Shown piece by piece: positions 14,809-25,022 of a stretch of 64,000 nt of DNA. The notes beneath the pieces are model-generated. The model was not told where the DNA came from, made no database searches, and worked only from the letters and a program-made list of their open reading frames with translations. A program made the position numbers and the translations under genes. Numbering within the stretch: the first letter of the stretch is position 1; each line of letters begins with the position of its first letter. Source of the stretch: 2-01-FULL-41-14 sp046317875 (lineage in GTDB: Bacteria; Pseudomonadota; Alphaproteobacteria; UBA7879; UBA5542). The DNA lies in assembly GCA_046317875.1 (NCBI GenBank), contig JBKCVN010000011.1, forward strand, positions 1 through 64,000, read 5' to 3'.

Positions 14809-17637
14809 TTATTTTTCCAGGTAAGGCTTCAAAAACCTTCCCGTATAGCTTTTCTGAACCTTAATAATATCTTCTGGGGTGCCTTGGGTGATAATTTCCC
14901 CACCCTTGTCACCCCCTTCGGGGCCCAGATCAATAATCCAGTCGGCTGTTTTAATCACATCTAAGTTGTGTTCAATGACGATCATCGAGTTGCCTTGATC
15001 TACCAATTCATGAAGAACTTCCAACAGCTTCCGAATGTCCTCAAAATGAAGACCGGTGGTGGGTTCGTCTAGAATATATAGGGTACGGCCCGTTGCCCGC
15101 TTTGAAAGCTCTTTAGAAAGTTTAATACGCTGAGCTTCACCGCCGGATAGAGTGGTGGCCCGTTGACCAATTTCCATATACCCAAGACCCACCCGTTGCA
15201 AGGTTTCTAGTTTGTCCCGAATGCTGGGAACGGCTTCGAAAAACTTAATGCCATCGTCTACGCTCATGTCCAATACATCAGCGATGGATTTGTCTTTATA
15301 CTTTATATCTAACGTTTCTCGGTTGTATCGTTTGCCCTTGCAATGGTCGCACGTTACAAAAACATCGGGCAGAAAATGCATTTCAATTTTTAAAACACCA
15401 TCCCCTTGGCAGGCTTCACAGCGGCCTCCCTTCACGTTAAATGAGAATCGTCCCACTGTATAACCACTCGATTTAGCTTCGGGCAGTTTGGCAAACCATT
15501 CCCGGATGGGTGTAAAAATACCCGTATAGGTGGCAGGGTTTGAGCGTGGCGTTCGACCAATGGGGGATTGATCAATATTGATCACCTTATCAATATGCTC
15601 GACCCCTTTAAGGGCTTTGTACTCGCCCCCCTTTTCCCGTGTCTTGTTTAGGATGCGGTTGAGTGCCTTATAGAGGGTTTCATTTACAAGTGTTGATTTG
15701 CCTCCTCCGGAAACACCCGTAACGCAGGTTAGTTTGCCCAAGGGAAAATCCACACTGACATTTTTCAGGTTATTAGAAGATGCCCCTTCTAGCCGAATAA
15801 ATTTATTTTTTATGCCAGGACGGCGCACCTCGGGAATGGGAATGTTCTTAGTGCCTTTTAAATAGGCCCCCGTAAGACTGGCAGGGTTTTGGGCAATTTC
15901 ATCTGGCGTCCCTTGAGCCACAATTTCTCCGCCGTGCTTGCCAGCATAGGGACCCATGTCCAGAACATAGTCGGCCATTTTGATGGCATCTTCATCATGC
16001 TCCACCACAATAACCGTATTTCCTAAATTACGAAGATGTTGCAAGGTTTCTAATAGCCGATCATTGTCTCGTTGGTGAAGACCAATGGAGGGTTCATCCA
16101 GTACATATAAAACACCCGTCAGGCCTGACCCAATTTGTGAGGCTAAGCGAATGCGCTGGGATTCTCCGCCTGATAAAGTACCTGATGTACGGGACAGGGT
16201 TAAATAATCTAATCCCACACTTTTTAAAAAGCTGAGCCGATCTTTAATTTCTTTTAAAATACGAACAGCAATGGCCTTTTGTTTTTCTGTCAGATGGCTG
16301 GATAGGGTTTCAAACCACGCCACCGATTCTTCGATGGAAAAATCCGTAATTTCACCAATATGAAGATGATTAATTTTGACGCACAATGCTTCGGGTTTCA
16401 GACGATAGGAATGGCACGCATCGCAGGGTACGCTGCTTTGGTATTTGGAAAGCTCTTCCCGGGTGCGTTCGCTTTCGGTGGATTTCCATCGACGTTCTAA
16501 ATTCGGAAGTACCCCTTCGAAGGCTTTCTGGGTATGATATGTTTTCCCATAATCTTGCTGAATGGATATTTTTTCGGTGCCCGATCCATAAAGAAAAATA
16601 TGTTGTATGGGTTTTGGGATTTGCGAAAAAGGAATCAGAGTGGAAACATTATAATGCTTGGCCACTGACTCTAAAACACGATAATAAAATTCCTCGAACG
16701 GGCCAAACCATGGTTCAATCGCCCCCTCACGCAGGCTCAGCTGGGGGTTCGGAATCACCAAATTTTCATCAAATATCAAACGAATTCCCAGCCCATCGCA
16801 GGCAGGACAGGCCCCAAAAGGACTATTAAAAGAGAAAAGTCGAGGTTCTATTTCTTCAAGGGTGAACCCTGATTCGGGACAGCAAAATTTTTCGGAAAAT
16901 AATATTTCTTCTTGTGTATCCACATTTTCAGCAATAGCTAAGCCTTCACCTAAGGGCAGAATGGTTTCAAAGGCATCGGCCAATCGTTTTTCAATGCCGG
17001 GACGAATCAGGATACGATCCACCACCACGGATAGGGTGTGCTTTATATTTTTATCCAGGGCAGGGATGTTATCAATTTCATAAAATTGGCCATTAATTTT
17101 TAGGCGTTGGAATCCCTTCTTCTTTAGGTCGTTAATTTCTTTTTTATATTCCCCCTTGCGACCCCGTACCAGAGGCGCCATGAGAGCCAGCTTAGTACCT
17201 TCATCCAAACCCATTAAGCGATCCACCATTTCAGAAATGGTTTGGCTTTGGATGGGTTTGCCGGTGGTGGGCGAGTAGGGAACGCCGATACGGGCAAATA
17301 AAAGCCTTAGATAATCATAAATTTCTGTGATGGTCCCCACTGTGGATCGGGGGTTTTTAGAGGTTGTTTTTTGTTCAATTGAGATGGCGGGAGATAGACC
17401 TTCTATGGAGTCTACTTCGGGTTTTTGTGTTAATTCTAGAAATTGACGGGCATAAGCGGACAGGCTTTCCACATAGCGACGTTGACCTTCTGCGTAAATG
17501 GTATCAAAGGCCAAAGATGACTTGCCCGAGCCACTGACACCTGTGATGACAATAAGTTGGTTGCGTGGCAAATCCACAGAGATATTTTTTAGATTATGTT
17601 CGCGCGCCCCGCGGATGGAAATAAATTGAGAATACAT
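14809..17637 (-). CDS. uvrA: Excinuclease ABC subunit A
   Basis: At 942 residues this is full-length UvrA. The first ATPase site starts at GVSGSGKSSLAFDTIYAEGQ and the second at GVSGGGKSTLVNETLYKALN. ABC signatures are TLSGGESQRIRLASQIGSGL and TLSGGEAQRIKLSKELSKRA, and two zinc modules are visible (CPACDGLG region; CEACQGDG with CDHCKGKR). UvrA dimers detect bulky DNA lesions and load UvrB in nucleotide excision repair. It is monocistronic and divergent from ftsK. No GTTC-N7-GTTC alphaproteobacterial SOS box is visible in the 127-base upstream region. Confidence 0.98.
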   Translation of the reverse strand: MYSQFISIRGAREHNLKNISVDLPRNQLIVITGVSGSGKSSLAFDTIYAEGQRRYVESLSAYARQFLELTQKPEVDSIEGLSPAISIEQKTTSKNPRSTVGTITEIYDYLRLLFARIGVPYSPTTGKPIQSQTISEMVDRLMGLDEGTKLALMAPLVRGRKGEYKKEINDLKKKGFQRLKINGQFYEIDNIPALDKNIKHTLSVVVDRILIRPGIEKRLADAFETILPLGEGLAIAENVDTQEEILFSEKFCCPESGFTLEEIEPRLFSFNSPFGACPACDGLGIRLIFDENLVIPNPQLSLREGAIEPWFGPFEEFYYRVLESVAKHYNVSTLIPFSQIPKPIQHIFLYGSGTEKISIQQDYGKTYHTQKAFEGVLPNLERRWKSTESERTREELSKYQSSVPCDACHSYRLKPEALCVKINHLHIGEITDFSIEESVAWFETLSSHLTEKQKAIAVRILKEIKDRLSFLKSVGLDYLTLSRTSGTLSGGESQRIRLASQIGSGLTGVLYVLDEPSIGLHQRDNDRLLETLQHLRNLGNTVIVVEHDEDAIKMADYVLDMGPYAGKHGGEIVAQGTPDEIAQNPASLTGAYLKGTKNIPIPEVRRPGIKNKFIRLEGASSNNLKNVSVDFPLGKLTCVTGVSGGGKSTLVNETLYKALNRILNKTREKGGEYKALKGVEHIDKVINIDQSPIGRTPRSNPATYTGIFTPIREWFAKLPEAKSSGYTVGRFSFNVKGGRCEACQGDGVLKIEMHFLPDVFVTCDHCKGKRYNRETLDIKYKDKSIADVLDMSVDDGIKFFEAVPSIRDKLETLQRVGLGYMEIGQRATTLSGGEAQRIKLSKELSKRATGRTLYILDEPTTGLHFEDIRKLLEVLHELVDQGNSMIVIEHNLDVIKTADWIIDLGPEGGDKGGEIITQGTPEDIIKVQKSYTGRFLKPYLEK

Positions 17638-17710
17638 ACAGGAACTGTGGGGGATTTTTTCATGTTCGTCAATAATGAAATATTCAGCTTTTTAAAGTAT
17701 TATATAAAAG

Positions 17711-17740
17711 TTTCATCTCGATGAAATCTTGCAGTATAGT
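17711..17740 (+). promoter_or_regulatory. Palindrome and candidate -10 upstream of ftsK
   Basis: TTTCAT-CTCG-ATGAAA (17711-17726) is a perfect six-base inverted repeat, followed eight bases later by TATAGT (17735-17740), a plausible -10 box 24 bases before the ftsK start. The palindrome could be an operator overlapping the -35 region, or chance in AT-rich DNA. Confidence 0.35.
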
Positions 17741-17764
17741 AATCTGTAAATGAAAGAATAAAAC

Positions 17765-20104
17765 ATGAATTTTGGTTATAAAAACACAGCGAAAAAAAAC
17801 TTATTTTCCGAAGAGATGGTGTCTTTTTTTAAGAAGCGTTCCTACGAGTTGTTAGGGTTTGTATTAGTCGTATTTGGTTTGGCTTTATTTTTAGCCCTGA
17901 CCAGTTATGCAAATCAAGATGTGTCCTGGAATACCATTCGGGAAGATATTTCCCCCCGGAACATCATGGGAACAGGGGGGGCCTATCTTGCAGATTTTTT
18001 CTTCCAAACCATCGGTCTTTCTAGTTACTTAATACCCTTTTTATGCTTGGTATGGGGCGTTCATATCATTCTATTTCATTCTTTGTCTTATTGGAAATGG
18101 CGGCTTGTAGCAGTCCCTTTTATGGGGGTATTTTGCGCTGCAGGGCTTGGGGGGATTGAATGGAGTTTTTTTGTTAAAAGTGGTGGTGCATTAGGCTTAG
18201 TTCTTCATAATGCCAGCATGGTTTTCTTATCAAAGATAGGGATCCCAGGATGGGTGTGGGGCTTATTTTTATTGGTTTCGGGTCTGGCCATTTTTGTATT
18301 TATTTTGGGTCTTTCCAAGGAAACCTGGCTTACTATTGGTCGGGTGCTGTTATCCGCTTTAAAAAGTGTTGGTGCTCTTTTTCAGAGCATGCTGTTGTTG
18401 GCTAAAAAAGAAAAGCCCATGCAAGGTGAGATGTTGTTGGAAGAGGGGATCGAAATGGTAGAAACTGATCTCGACTCGGTACCACCTGCCCCTTTATCTT
18501 TTGCAGCAGAGGCGATGGGAAGGGATATGGATGAGATTGAGTCTTCTCCTCCCCGACCAAAAACAAAACCCGTACCGGTGACGTCCTCTAAAACGTTCAG
18601 TACACCCAGAACATCCTCAGGATATGAATTTCCTTCTTTGGATTTATTACAAAAAGAAATAAACACGGGCCGTCATGCTTCCCTTTCCAAGGATGCTTTG
18701 AAAGAAAATGCTGACCATCTAAAGAAAACCTTGGAAGATTTTGGGGTGCAGGGGGATATTTTAAATGCCTATCCCGGACCTGTGGTGACCCTCTATGAAT
18801 TTAAGCCTGCACCAGGGGTAAAATCAGCCCGCGTAGTGGGATTGGCAGATGACATTGCCCGATCCACCAGTTCCCTTTCAACCCGTATTTCGGTTATGCC
18901 CGGTGTGAATGCCCTGGGTATCGAGATACCAAATCCTAGCAAAGAGAAAGTATTTATGCGCTCTTTGTTGGAAACGGATTCTTTTAATAATCCTTCTTTT
19001 AACCTGCCTTTGGCCTTGGGGAAGAATATTAGCGGGGACCCGGTAATCGGGGACCTTAGTCGCATGCCCCACTTATTGATTGCGGGAACCACCGGATCAG
19101 GTAAGTCCGTATCCATTAACACCATGATTCTCTCTCTCCTGTATAGGCTCTCTCCTGATGAATGCAAGTTTATTATGGTGGATCCCAAGATGTTAGAGCT
19201 ATCGGTTTATGATGGTATTCCCCATCTGTTAACCCCCGTTGTGACGGACCCACACAAAGCAGTCATGGCCTTAAAGTGGGTAGTGCGCGAAATGGAAACA
19301 CGCTATCAAAAAATGTCTAAACTGGGTGTACGTAATATCGAAGGATATAACGAACGTATGAAGCAAGCCCAAGAAAAAGGGGAAGTGATAACCCATAAAG
19401 TACAAACGGGATTTGATGCTGAAACAGGGAAGCCCTTGTTTGAAGAACATCCTATGGACATGAAAAAACTGCCTTTCATTGTGGTGGTGGTGGATGAAAT
19501 GGCTGACCTTATGTTAGTGGCGGGCAAGGATATTGAGTCTGCCGTTCAACGGTTAGCCCAAATGGCCCGTGCTGCGGGAATTCATTTGATTATGGCCACC
19601 CAAAGACCATCTGTAGACGTAATCACCGGGACTATAAAAGCCAACTTCCCCACCCGCATTAGTTTTCATGTTACCTCGAAGATCGATAGCCGTACCATTT
19701 TAGGCGAGCAAGGTGCTGAACAACTGTTGGGTCAAGGCGATATGCTATACATGAAACCAGGAGGTCGGATTTTGCGTGTTCATGGACCCTTTGTGGAAGA
19801 CCGAGAAGTGGAACGTGTTGTTCAATTTTTACGCACCCAAGGAGAGCCAGTGTATGAAGAAAGCATTGAAGAAGAAAGCTTTAATGCATCTGTCGGGTTA
19901 GGGGGAGACGAAGCAGGCGGGGATGATCTTTATAATGAAGCCCTATCAATTGTCTTACGGGAAGGCAAGGCCTCTACCAGCTTTATTCAGCGTCATTTGC
20001 AAATTGGATATAATCGGGCAGCCCGTATTATTGAACAAATGGAAAAAGAAGGTGTTGTAAGTAAGCCTAATCATGTGGGTAAACGAGAGATCCTGAGCCA
20101 GTAA
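17765..20104 (+). CDS. ftsK: DNA translocase FtsK
   Basis: The 779-residue protein has four or five N-terminal membrane segments (to about residue 190), a short acidic/proline-rich linker (190-285), the RecA-like motor, and a C-terminal winged-helix gamma domain. The Walker A is IAGTTGSGKSVSINTMILSL, and Walker B is PFIVVVVDEMADLMLV. The gamma domain (ALSIVLREGKASTSFIQRHL) recognises KOPS-like polar sequences. FtsK acts at the division septum to clear and resolve chromosome dimers. The linker is much shorter than in E. coli, as usual for alphaproteobacteria. Confidence 0.97.
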   Translation: MNFGYKNTAKKNLFSEEMVSFFKKRSYELLGFVLVVFGLALFLALTSYANQDVSWNTIREDISPRNIMGTGGAYLADFFFQTIGLSSYLIPFLCLVWGVHIILFHSLSYWKWRLVAVPFMGVFCAAGLGGIEWSFFVKSGGALGLVLHNASMVFLSKIGIPGWVWGLFLLVSGLAIFVFILGLSKETWLTIGRVLLSALKSVGALFQSMLLLAKKEKPMQGEMLLEEGIEMVETDLDSVPPAPLSFAAEAMGRDMDEIESSPPRPKTKPVPVTSSKTFSTPRTSSGYEFPSLDLLQKEINTGRHASLSKDALKENADHLKKTLEDFGVQGDILNAYPGPVVTLYEFKPAPGVKSARVVGLADDIARSTSSLSTRISVMPGVNALGIEIPNPSKEKVFMRSLLETDSFNNPSFNLPLALGKNISGDPVIGDLSRMPHLLIAGTTGSGKSVSINTMILSLLYRLSPDECKFIMVDPKMLELSVYDGIPHLLTPVVTDPHKAVMALKWVVREMETRYQKMSKLGVRNIEGYNERMKQAQEKGEVITHKVQTGFDAETGKPLFEEHPMDMKKLPFIVVVVDEMADLMLVAGKDIESAVQRLAQMARAAGIHLIMATQRPSVDVITGTIKANFPTRISFHVTSKIDSRTILGEQGAEQLLGQGDMLYMKPGGRILRVHGPFVEDREVERVVQFLRTQGEPVYEESIEEESFNASVGLGGDEAGGDDLYNEALSIVLREGKASTSFIQRHLQIGYNRAARIIEQMEKEGVVSKPNHVGKREILSQ

Positions 20105-20106
20105 AT

Positions 20107-21354
20107 TTATTTTTCCACTGGTTTTGCGAAATACAACGACACTAATGTGATCACTCCACAAATGCTGAGATAAATGGACGGAAATAAATCCGTTCCTAGG
20201 GCGTCAGAAAAATAAAGGCATACAGAGGGAGCTGTACCACCAAAGATAGCCGCCCCCAGTAAATAACAAAACCCGACCCCTGTTTGGCGCTCTTCGGTTG
20301 GAAACAATCGGGCTAAGAAGGCCGAGCAGGGGGCCACAATCCCCATAGAGACAAGGCTAAGTAGAAGACGACTGGACATAAGGGAGAATAGGGTTTTTTC
20401 ACCCAAAAACCATGAACTTAAGGGGATGGGGATCAGAACCAATAGAAGACTGGCTATGATCATAATATTTTTTTGTCCTTTTTTATCCCCAATATAGCCA
20501 AAGACGGGAAGTAAAAGAGCCCATAATAAAAGCGTTGCCACGTTGTAGGTTAAAAGAGTTGTGCTGGGAACATTCAAATCCGTTGATAAAATCGAATTGA
20601 TATAAATCAAAATCACGTAAAATGGAAGGTTGGCCCCGGCCGCAATTCCCACACTGCACAGCATGTTTCGTTTTCTGTTTTTAATAATTTGACTTAAAGG
20701 AATTAAAGCAGGATTTTTTTTCTGTTTGACGGCTGCTATAAATTGGGGAGTTTCTTCCAAATAATTGCGGATCTTTAAAATATACAATCCCATAAGGCCC
20801 CCGAAAATAAATACGGCACGCCATCCCCAATCGGGGTAATAGGATACAAAGAAGATACCAAGTAAGCTTGCCGCCGCCGCACCCAAAAAAGCAGATGAAA
20901 ACAAAAGACCACTTAATAAGGCCTTCGTTTTAGGTTGGGCATGTTCATTTAAAAAGACAGCAGCACCACTGTAAGCTGCTGCAGCACCCATGCCTTGCAA
21001 GGATAAAAAGAAGACCAATGTGATAGGCGCCCATATACCCAAGATAGAATATCCTGGTAAAATACCAATTAAGAAGGTGGGTATTGAGATGACTAGAACA
21101 CTTAGAATAAGAGATTTTTTTCGCCCATATTTATCCCCAACATACCCAAAAATTAACCCTCCCAATGGCTTCATGACAAACATGGCAGCAAATATGAGCA
21201 AAGCCTTAAGTTGGGTAGACTTGGCATCTTGATCAGGGAAGAAGAAAGGAGCCATGAGAGGGGCATAATATCCATAAAGAACAAAATCAAAGCTTTCCAT
21301 ACCATTAATCAAAAGACCCGAAATAAAGTTTTTGTATTTATGAAAAAAAGTCAT
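20107..21354 (-). CDS. MFS transporter, metabolite:proton symporter (MHS/ProP-like)
   Basis: The 415-residue protein has 12 predicted membrane segments. The MHS-family signature is visible in the loop between segments 2 and 3 (GYVGDKYGRKKSLILSVLVI), with a charged first segment (MESFDFVLYGYYAPLMAPFF) and an A-x-x-Y-x-G-A motif (GMGAAAAYSGAAVFLNEHAQ). Relatives import osmolytes, dicarboxylates or other organic acids with protons. Intracellular symbionts often carry several ProP-like copies, but the substrate cannot be inferred. Convergent with ftsK (two-base gap). GGGGGA precedes the start. Confidence 0.85.
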   Translation of the reverse strand: MTFFHKYKNFISGLLINGMESFDFVLYGYYAPLMAPFFFPDQDAKSTQLKALLIFAAMFVMKPLGGLIFGYVGDKYGRKKSLILSVLVISIPTFLIGILPGYSILGIWAPITLVFFLSLQGMGAAAAYSGAAVFLNEHAQPKTKALLSGLLFSSAFLGAAAASLLGIFFVSYYPDWGWRAVFIFGGLMGLYILKIRNYLEETPQFIAAVKQKKNPALIPLSQIIKNRKRNMLCSVGIAAGANLPFYVILIYINSILSTDLNVPSTTLLTYNVATLLLWALLLPVFGYIGDKKGQKNIMIIASLLLVLIPIPLSSWFLGEKTLFSLMSSRLLLSLVSMGIVAPCSAFLARLFPTEERQTGVGFCYLLGAAIFGGTAPSVCLYFSDALGTDLFPSIYLSICGVITLVSLYFAKPVEK

Positions 21355-21625
21355 TATTCCCCCAATTGTTTTTTTATGGCAGGGGGGGCAAGGTAAGTCA
21401 ATTATTTAAACGTACATAAATTCCAACTACAGTTTATTCGAAATAAAATTTAATAACCGACCTATCTTTTTCTACTGATGATTATCTAGATTGAGTGGTT
21501 ACCAAAATAAAAACTAGGAAAAAATACTTCTAATAAGCACTCAAAATTGCTATATCTTAATCAAGAAAAATAAACCTAAAAAATATTTTCGAATTCAAAG
21601 ATTTAAACAAGAAAGTGGTACTGAA

Positions 21626-21877
21626 ATGGCTAATAAAAAGAAAGAAAATCCCCAGATTTCTACAGATTTAAAAATATCTGAAGATAATGCTTTTGTGAAT
21701 AAAGGGCATCTTCAGTTTTTTGTGGATCGTAGTTCTGAGACGGTGGAAAGGACCCTTTCTATTATTCAAAGACTTCAGCAAGAAATCAATCAATTAAAAG
21801 ACGGTCTCTCGAAAGCCGATAATGAATTTCGAAATCTGAATCGGATAGTAGAAGAGTCCAAAAAAAGAGAAAATTAA
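21626..21877 (+). CDS. Small coiled-coil protein of unknown function
   Basis: An 83-residue hydrophilic protein lacking signal peptide and cysteine. Residues 40-78 form a heptad-rich coiled coil (TVERTLSIIQRLQQEINQLK). I do not recognise a family. It follows a 271-base AT-rich intergenic region and is convergent with secF, 15 bases away. Codon use looks genuine, and AAAG lies upstream of the start, but a chance frame cannot be fully excluded. Confidence 0.55.
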   Translation: MANKKKENPQISTDLKISEDNAFVNKGHLQFFVDRSSETVERTLSIIQRLQQEINQLKDGLSKADNEFRNLNRIVEESKKREN

Positions 21878-21892
21878 ACTTAAAAACTATTT

Positions 21893-22816
21893 TTATATAG
21901 GGTTATTAGGCTCTTCTTCTTTGCGTAATGACATTCCGAAACTAAACAGCAAAGGCGCGGCCAGGCAAATCGAGGAGTATGTTCCTACCGCAACTCCGAT
22001 CAAGATGGGCAGGCTGTATTCTGCAATCACTTTGCCGCCAAACAAAAAAAGAACCAGCAGGGCTAGCAAGGTCGAGCTAGAGGTTAGAATGGTACGAGTC
22101 AAAGTATCATTAATGGATTTATTAATAAGATCCTCAACTTTGGCGATTTTATATTTTCTTAAATTTTCTCGAATACGATCATAAATAACCACCGTATCGT
22201 TAATGGAGTAACTGATTGTGATCAAAATAGCCACAATAGCTGAAGAATTAAATTCAAATCCAAACACAGTATAAAGGCCAAAAACAGCAATGGCGTCATG
22301 TAACAGGGCCAGCATCGCGCACACCCCAAAGTTCCATTCGAAACGAATCCAAATATAAATCATCATGGCCAAAATGGCCCATCCCACGGCTTGGAGAGAG
22401 TTTGAAATTAACTCTTGGCCCATTTTGGGGCCCACATTTTCAATCCGACGATATTCCACATCTGTGGGTAGGGCTTCTTTTATCTTTCCAATCACCACAA
22501 GTTGTTCTTTTTCATCTCTATTTTTTTGGTCCAATCGAATCAAAAGATCCTGATTCGTCCCGAACTCTTGAAGTGAAATTTCTCCAATATTTAGATTATT
22601 TAAGTCTTGTCTGATTTTACCAAGTTCGATGGGGGAAGAAAATCGAGCTTCGATAAGAGTTCCCCCAGAAAAATCGATTCCATAATTTAGGTTATTAACA
22701 AAATAGGCCCCGATAGCGGCAACCGAAATTAAGCCAGAGACGATATAGTTGATAAACCGTAAACGGATAAAATTAATTTTCAAGTTTGAGGAGTTGAATT
22801 GAAGACCTGCGAACAT
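21893..22816 (-). CDS. secF: Protein translocase subunit SecF
   Basis: The 307-residue membrane protein has the SecF pattern: a first membrane helix, NYGIDFSGGTLIEARFS (D-F-x-G-G-T motif), a periplasmic domain and five further segments with YSINDTVVIYDRIRENLRKY. With SecD it uses the proton gradient to aid late steps of Sec-dependent export. It follows secD by 11 bases. The yajC-secD-secF order is the usual alphaproteobacterial arrangement. Confidence 0.97.
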   Translation of the reverse strand: MFAGLQFNSSNLKINFIRLRFINYIVSGLISVAAIGAYFVNNLNYGIDFSGGTLIEARFSSPIELGKIRQDLNNLNIGEISLQEFGTNQDLLIRLDQKNRDEKEQLVVIGKIKEALPTDVEYRRIENVGPKMGQELISNSLQAVGWAILAMMIYIWIRFEWNFGVCAMLALLHDAIAVFGLYTVFGFEFNSSAIVAILITISYSINDTVVIYDRIRENLRKYKIAKVEDLINKSINDTLTRTILTSSSTLLALLVLFLFGGKVIAEYSLPILIGVAVGTYSSICLAAPLLFSFGMSLRKEEEPNNPI

Positions 22817-22827
22817 ATGCCGTATCC

Positions 22828-24399
22828 CTAAATAAGAAGCGTTTTTTGTTGGCCGCGCCCCTTAATCCATAAAAGAATTAAGACGCGGCTTAAAGAAATG
22901 GCCGTAAACATGGAAATTAGAATTCCTAATGCTAATGTGACGGCAAATCCCCTGACAGGGCCATTCCCAAATTGATACAGAAGGGCTGCCCCAATAAGAG
23001 TGGTGATGTTAGAATCAAGAATGGTGGCCATGGCACGATTATATCCAGATCCAATGGCGGACAAAGGCGGCATTTTCTCTTTTACTTCTTCTCGGATGCG
23101 CTCATAAATTAAAATATTGGCATCCACAGCCATGCCTAGGGTCAATGCAATGCCTGCGATGCCTGGCAAGGTTAAGGTTGCTCCTAACAGGGCAAGCCCC
23201 GCAAACAACAAGATAAAATTTACAAACAGGCAAATATTGGCAATTGTTCCAAATAGGGTGCCATAAAAAATAAACATAAAAATAAAGACGGCTACAATAG
23301 AAATAAGGGTGGCCATTTCCCCGGCTTTAATCGAGTCGGATCCCAATTCTGGACCCACTGTTTTTTCTTCTAAAATAGTGAGAGGCGCAGGCAAGGCACC
23401 AGCCCTTAACAGAACAGCTAAGTTGCGTGCTTCGACTAAGGAGAAACGACCTGTTATGACACCCCGACCACTGGGGATAACGCTTTGAATAACGGGTGCA
23501 CTGATTACTTTTTTATCCAAAACAATAGCGAAAGGACGCCCAATATTGTTTCGTGTGATATCGGCAAATTTGCGGGCCCCTATGGCATCGAAACTAAATG
23601 TCACTTGGGCTTCGCCTTGAGAATCAGCACCAGCATTTGTCAACATCTCGCCACCCAATTCCACATTTTTTTTAACCAAATAGAAAGAGGGGTTTTCAAG
23701 ATCAGAACCTGGGAGAATTTCGTACCCTAGGGGTGCAGGTCGACCCCGGAGCGATTCTGCGGTAAGGGTGGGGTGGACTAATTGAAAGGTGAGTTTCGCC
23801 GTTTTACCCAGTAAGTTTTTTACTTCTGTAGGGTCGTTAACCCCTGGCAACTGAACAAGGATTCTATTTTGACCTTGTTTTTGAATAGAAGGTTCCTTGG
23901 TGCCCATTTCATCAATACGTCGTCGTACAATTTCAATGGATTGGATGATAGCATTTTCTTCTTTTTCTTGGATAAACGAAGGTTTCGGAGTTACAGAAAC
24001 AGAACCATCTTTGTCGATATCCACCATGACTTCTGGGAACAAATTACGAATAATACTTTTCGCACTATACGCATCATCTAATGACCGGAGTTTAAAACGT
24101 AAAATGTTTTGGTTATCAAGCTTAAGATCAAAGTATCCTAAACGGTTTTGGCGGAGTGAACGCCTTAGTTCGTCCATCAGGGAAAGAAGGCTATCTCGAC
24201 CCACTTCTTTTAGGTCGACTTCCAAAAGAATGGAAGATCCACCCTGAAGATCAAGCCCCAAAGATAGGGGAGTCACAGGTAAAAAACTAGGCAGTTTTTC
24301 TAATACATGGCGGGGCATGAAATTTTGTGCAGCAAACCAAGAACCTATTAAGCAGATTCCCATAGTAAGGGTGACACGCCACCGGGCCAAATGTTGCAT
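22828..24399 (-). CDS. secD: Protein translocase subunit SecD
   Basis: The 523-residue protein has an N-terminal helix, LGLDLQGGSSILLEVDL (D-L-x-G-G motif), the large periplasmic P1 domain with GTKEPSIQKQGQNRILVQLP, and a C-terminal six-helix RND-like domain with LTLGMAVDANILIYERIREE. Together with SecF and YajC it promotes Sec protein export. It is 19 bases downstream of yajC. The many exported proteins in this window depend on this machinery. Confidence 0.97.
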   Translation of the reverse strand: MQHLARWRVTLTMGICLIGSWFAAQNFMPRHVLEKLPSFLPVTPLSLGLDLQGGSSILLEVDLKEVGRDSLLSLMDELRRSLRQNRLGYFDLKLDNQNILRFKLRSLDDAYSAKSIIRNLFPEVMVDIDKDGSVSVTPKPSFIQEKEENAIIQSIEIVRRRIDEMGTKEPSIQKQGQNRILVQLPGVNDPTEVKNLLGKTAKLTFQLVHPTLTAESLRGRPAPLGYEILPGSDLENPSFYLVKKNVELGGEMLTNAGADSQGEAQVTFSFDAIGARKFADITRNNIGRPFAIVLDKKVISAPVIQSVIPSGRGVITGRFSLVEARNLAVLLRAGALPAPLTILEEKTVGPELGSDSIKAGEMATLISIVAVFIFMFIFYGTLFGTIANICLFVNFILLFAGLALLGATLTLPGIAGIALTLGMAVDANILIYERIREEVKEKMPPLSAIGSGYNRAMATILDSNITTLIGAALLYQFGNGPVRGFAVTLALGILISMFTAISLSRVLILLWIKGRGQQKTLLI

Positions 24400-24418
24400 T
24401 CTATTACCTGTTTTTTAG

Positions 24419-24736
24419 TTATTTTTTCTTTTTTGGTTTTTCAATAACCGTTGTTTCTGTGGGAACATCGGTGGAAAGCAAAGCAGATACCATTTGTTTG
24501 GCCACAAATACATTGGTATTATGAGCAACTGAGAGCTCGAGTTCACCTTCTGTAACCTTAAGAACCGTACCAATAAGTCCCCCGCTCATCACAACCCGAT
24601 CACCTTTTTTAAGACCAGAAATCATGTTCTGATGTTCTTTTGCTTTTTTGCTTTGGGGCCGGATGACCAAAAAATACATCACCACAAAAATAAGAACCAG
24701 AGGCAGAATGCTCATAAAATCGAAGGCAGGTTTCAT
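24419..24736 (-). CDS. yajC: Preprotein translocase subunit YajC
   Basis: The 105-residue protein has one membrane helix (ILPLVLIFVVMYFLVIRPQS) followed by the YajC signature QKKAKEHQNMISGLKKGDRV-type stretch and GGLIGTVLKV. It joins SecDF in the holotranslocon. The tail ends in a lysine cluster. It is first in the yajC-secD-secF transcript. Confidence 0.95.
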   Translation of the reverse strand: MKPAFDFMSILPLVLIFVVMYFLVIRPQSKKAKEHQNMISGLKKGDRVVMSGGLIGTVLKVTEGELELSVAHNTNVFVAKQMVSALLSTDVPTETTVIEKPKKKK

Positions 24737-24759
24737 TGATTTAAATCTCCATATGTTGA

Positions 24760-24787
24760 GCTATAATAGGTATCATGTTTAAGTCAG
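24760..24787 (-). promoter_or_regulatory. Candidate promoter for yajC-secDF
   Basis: On the minus strand CTGACT (24787-24782) and TATAGC (24765-24760) are 16 bases apart, ending 24 bases before the yajC start. Motif match only. Confidence 0.35.
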
Positions 24788-25022
24788 CCTCTCAACAAAA
24801 ATTGTATCCGTGAGTCAAGAGCTCAATATTTGTTTCTTAATATTTCCAAAATTGTTCATAAAGCTTGAAACAAAAAATCGCAAAAAATAGTGGTGAATAA
24901 TAAAAAAAGAGGCAAGTATTTTTAAGCGTCTCATGGGTTTTTTAAGATATTCCACCACGTTTTTATATTATCATGAAAATTAATTTCAGACAGAACTATT
25001 GAAGACTATGTATGGACTATGA
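24788..25022. other. Non-coding AT-rich stretch before pseudogene
   Basis: No open frame with family resemblance, hairpin followed by T-run, or repeat array could be supported here. It may include the eroded 5' end of the adjacent kinase-like pseudogene. Confidence 0.4.

Noticed and set aside
17638..17764. SOS box controlling uvrA
   Set aside because: A GTTC near 17664 has no second GTTC at the required spacing, and no LexA-type CTG-N10-CAG palindrome is visible.
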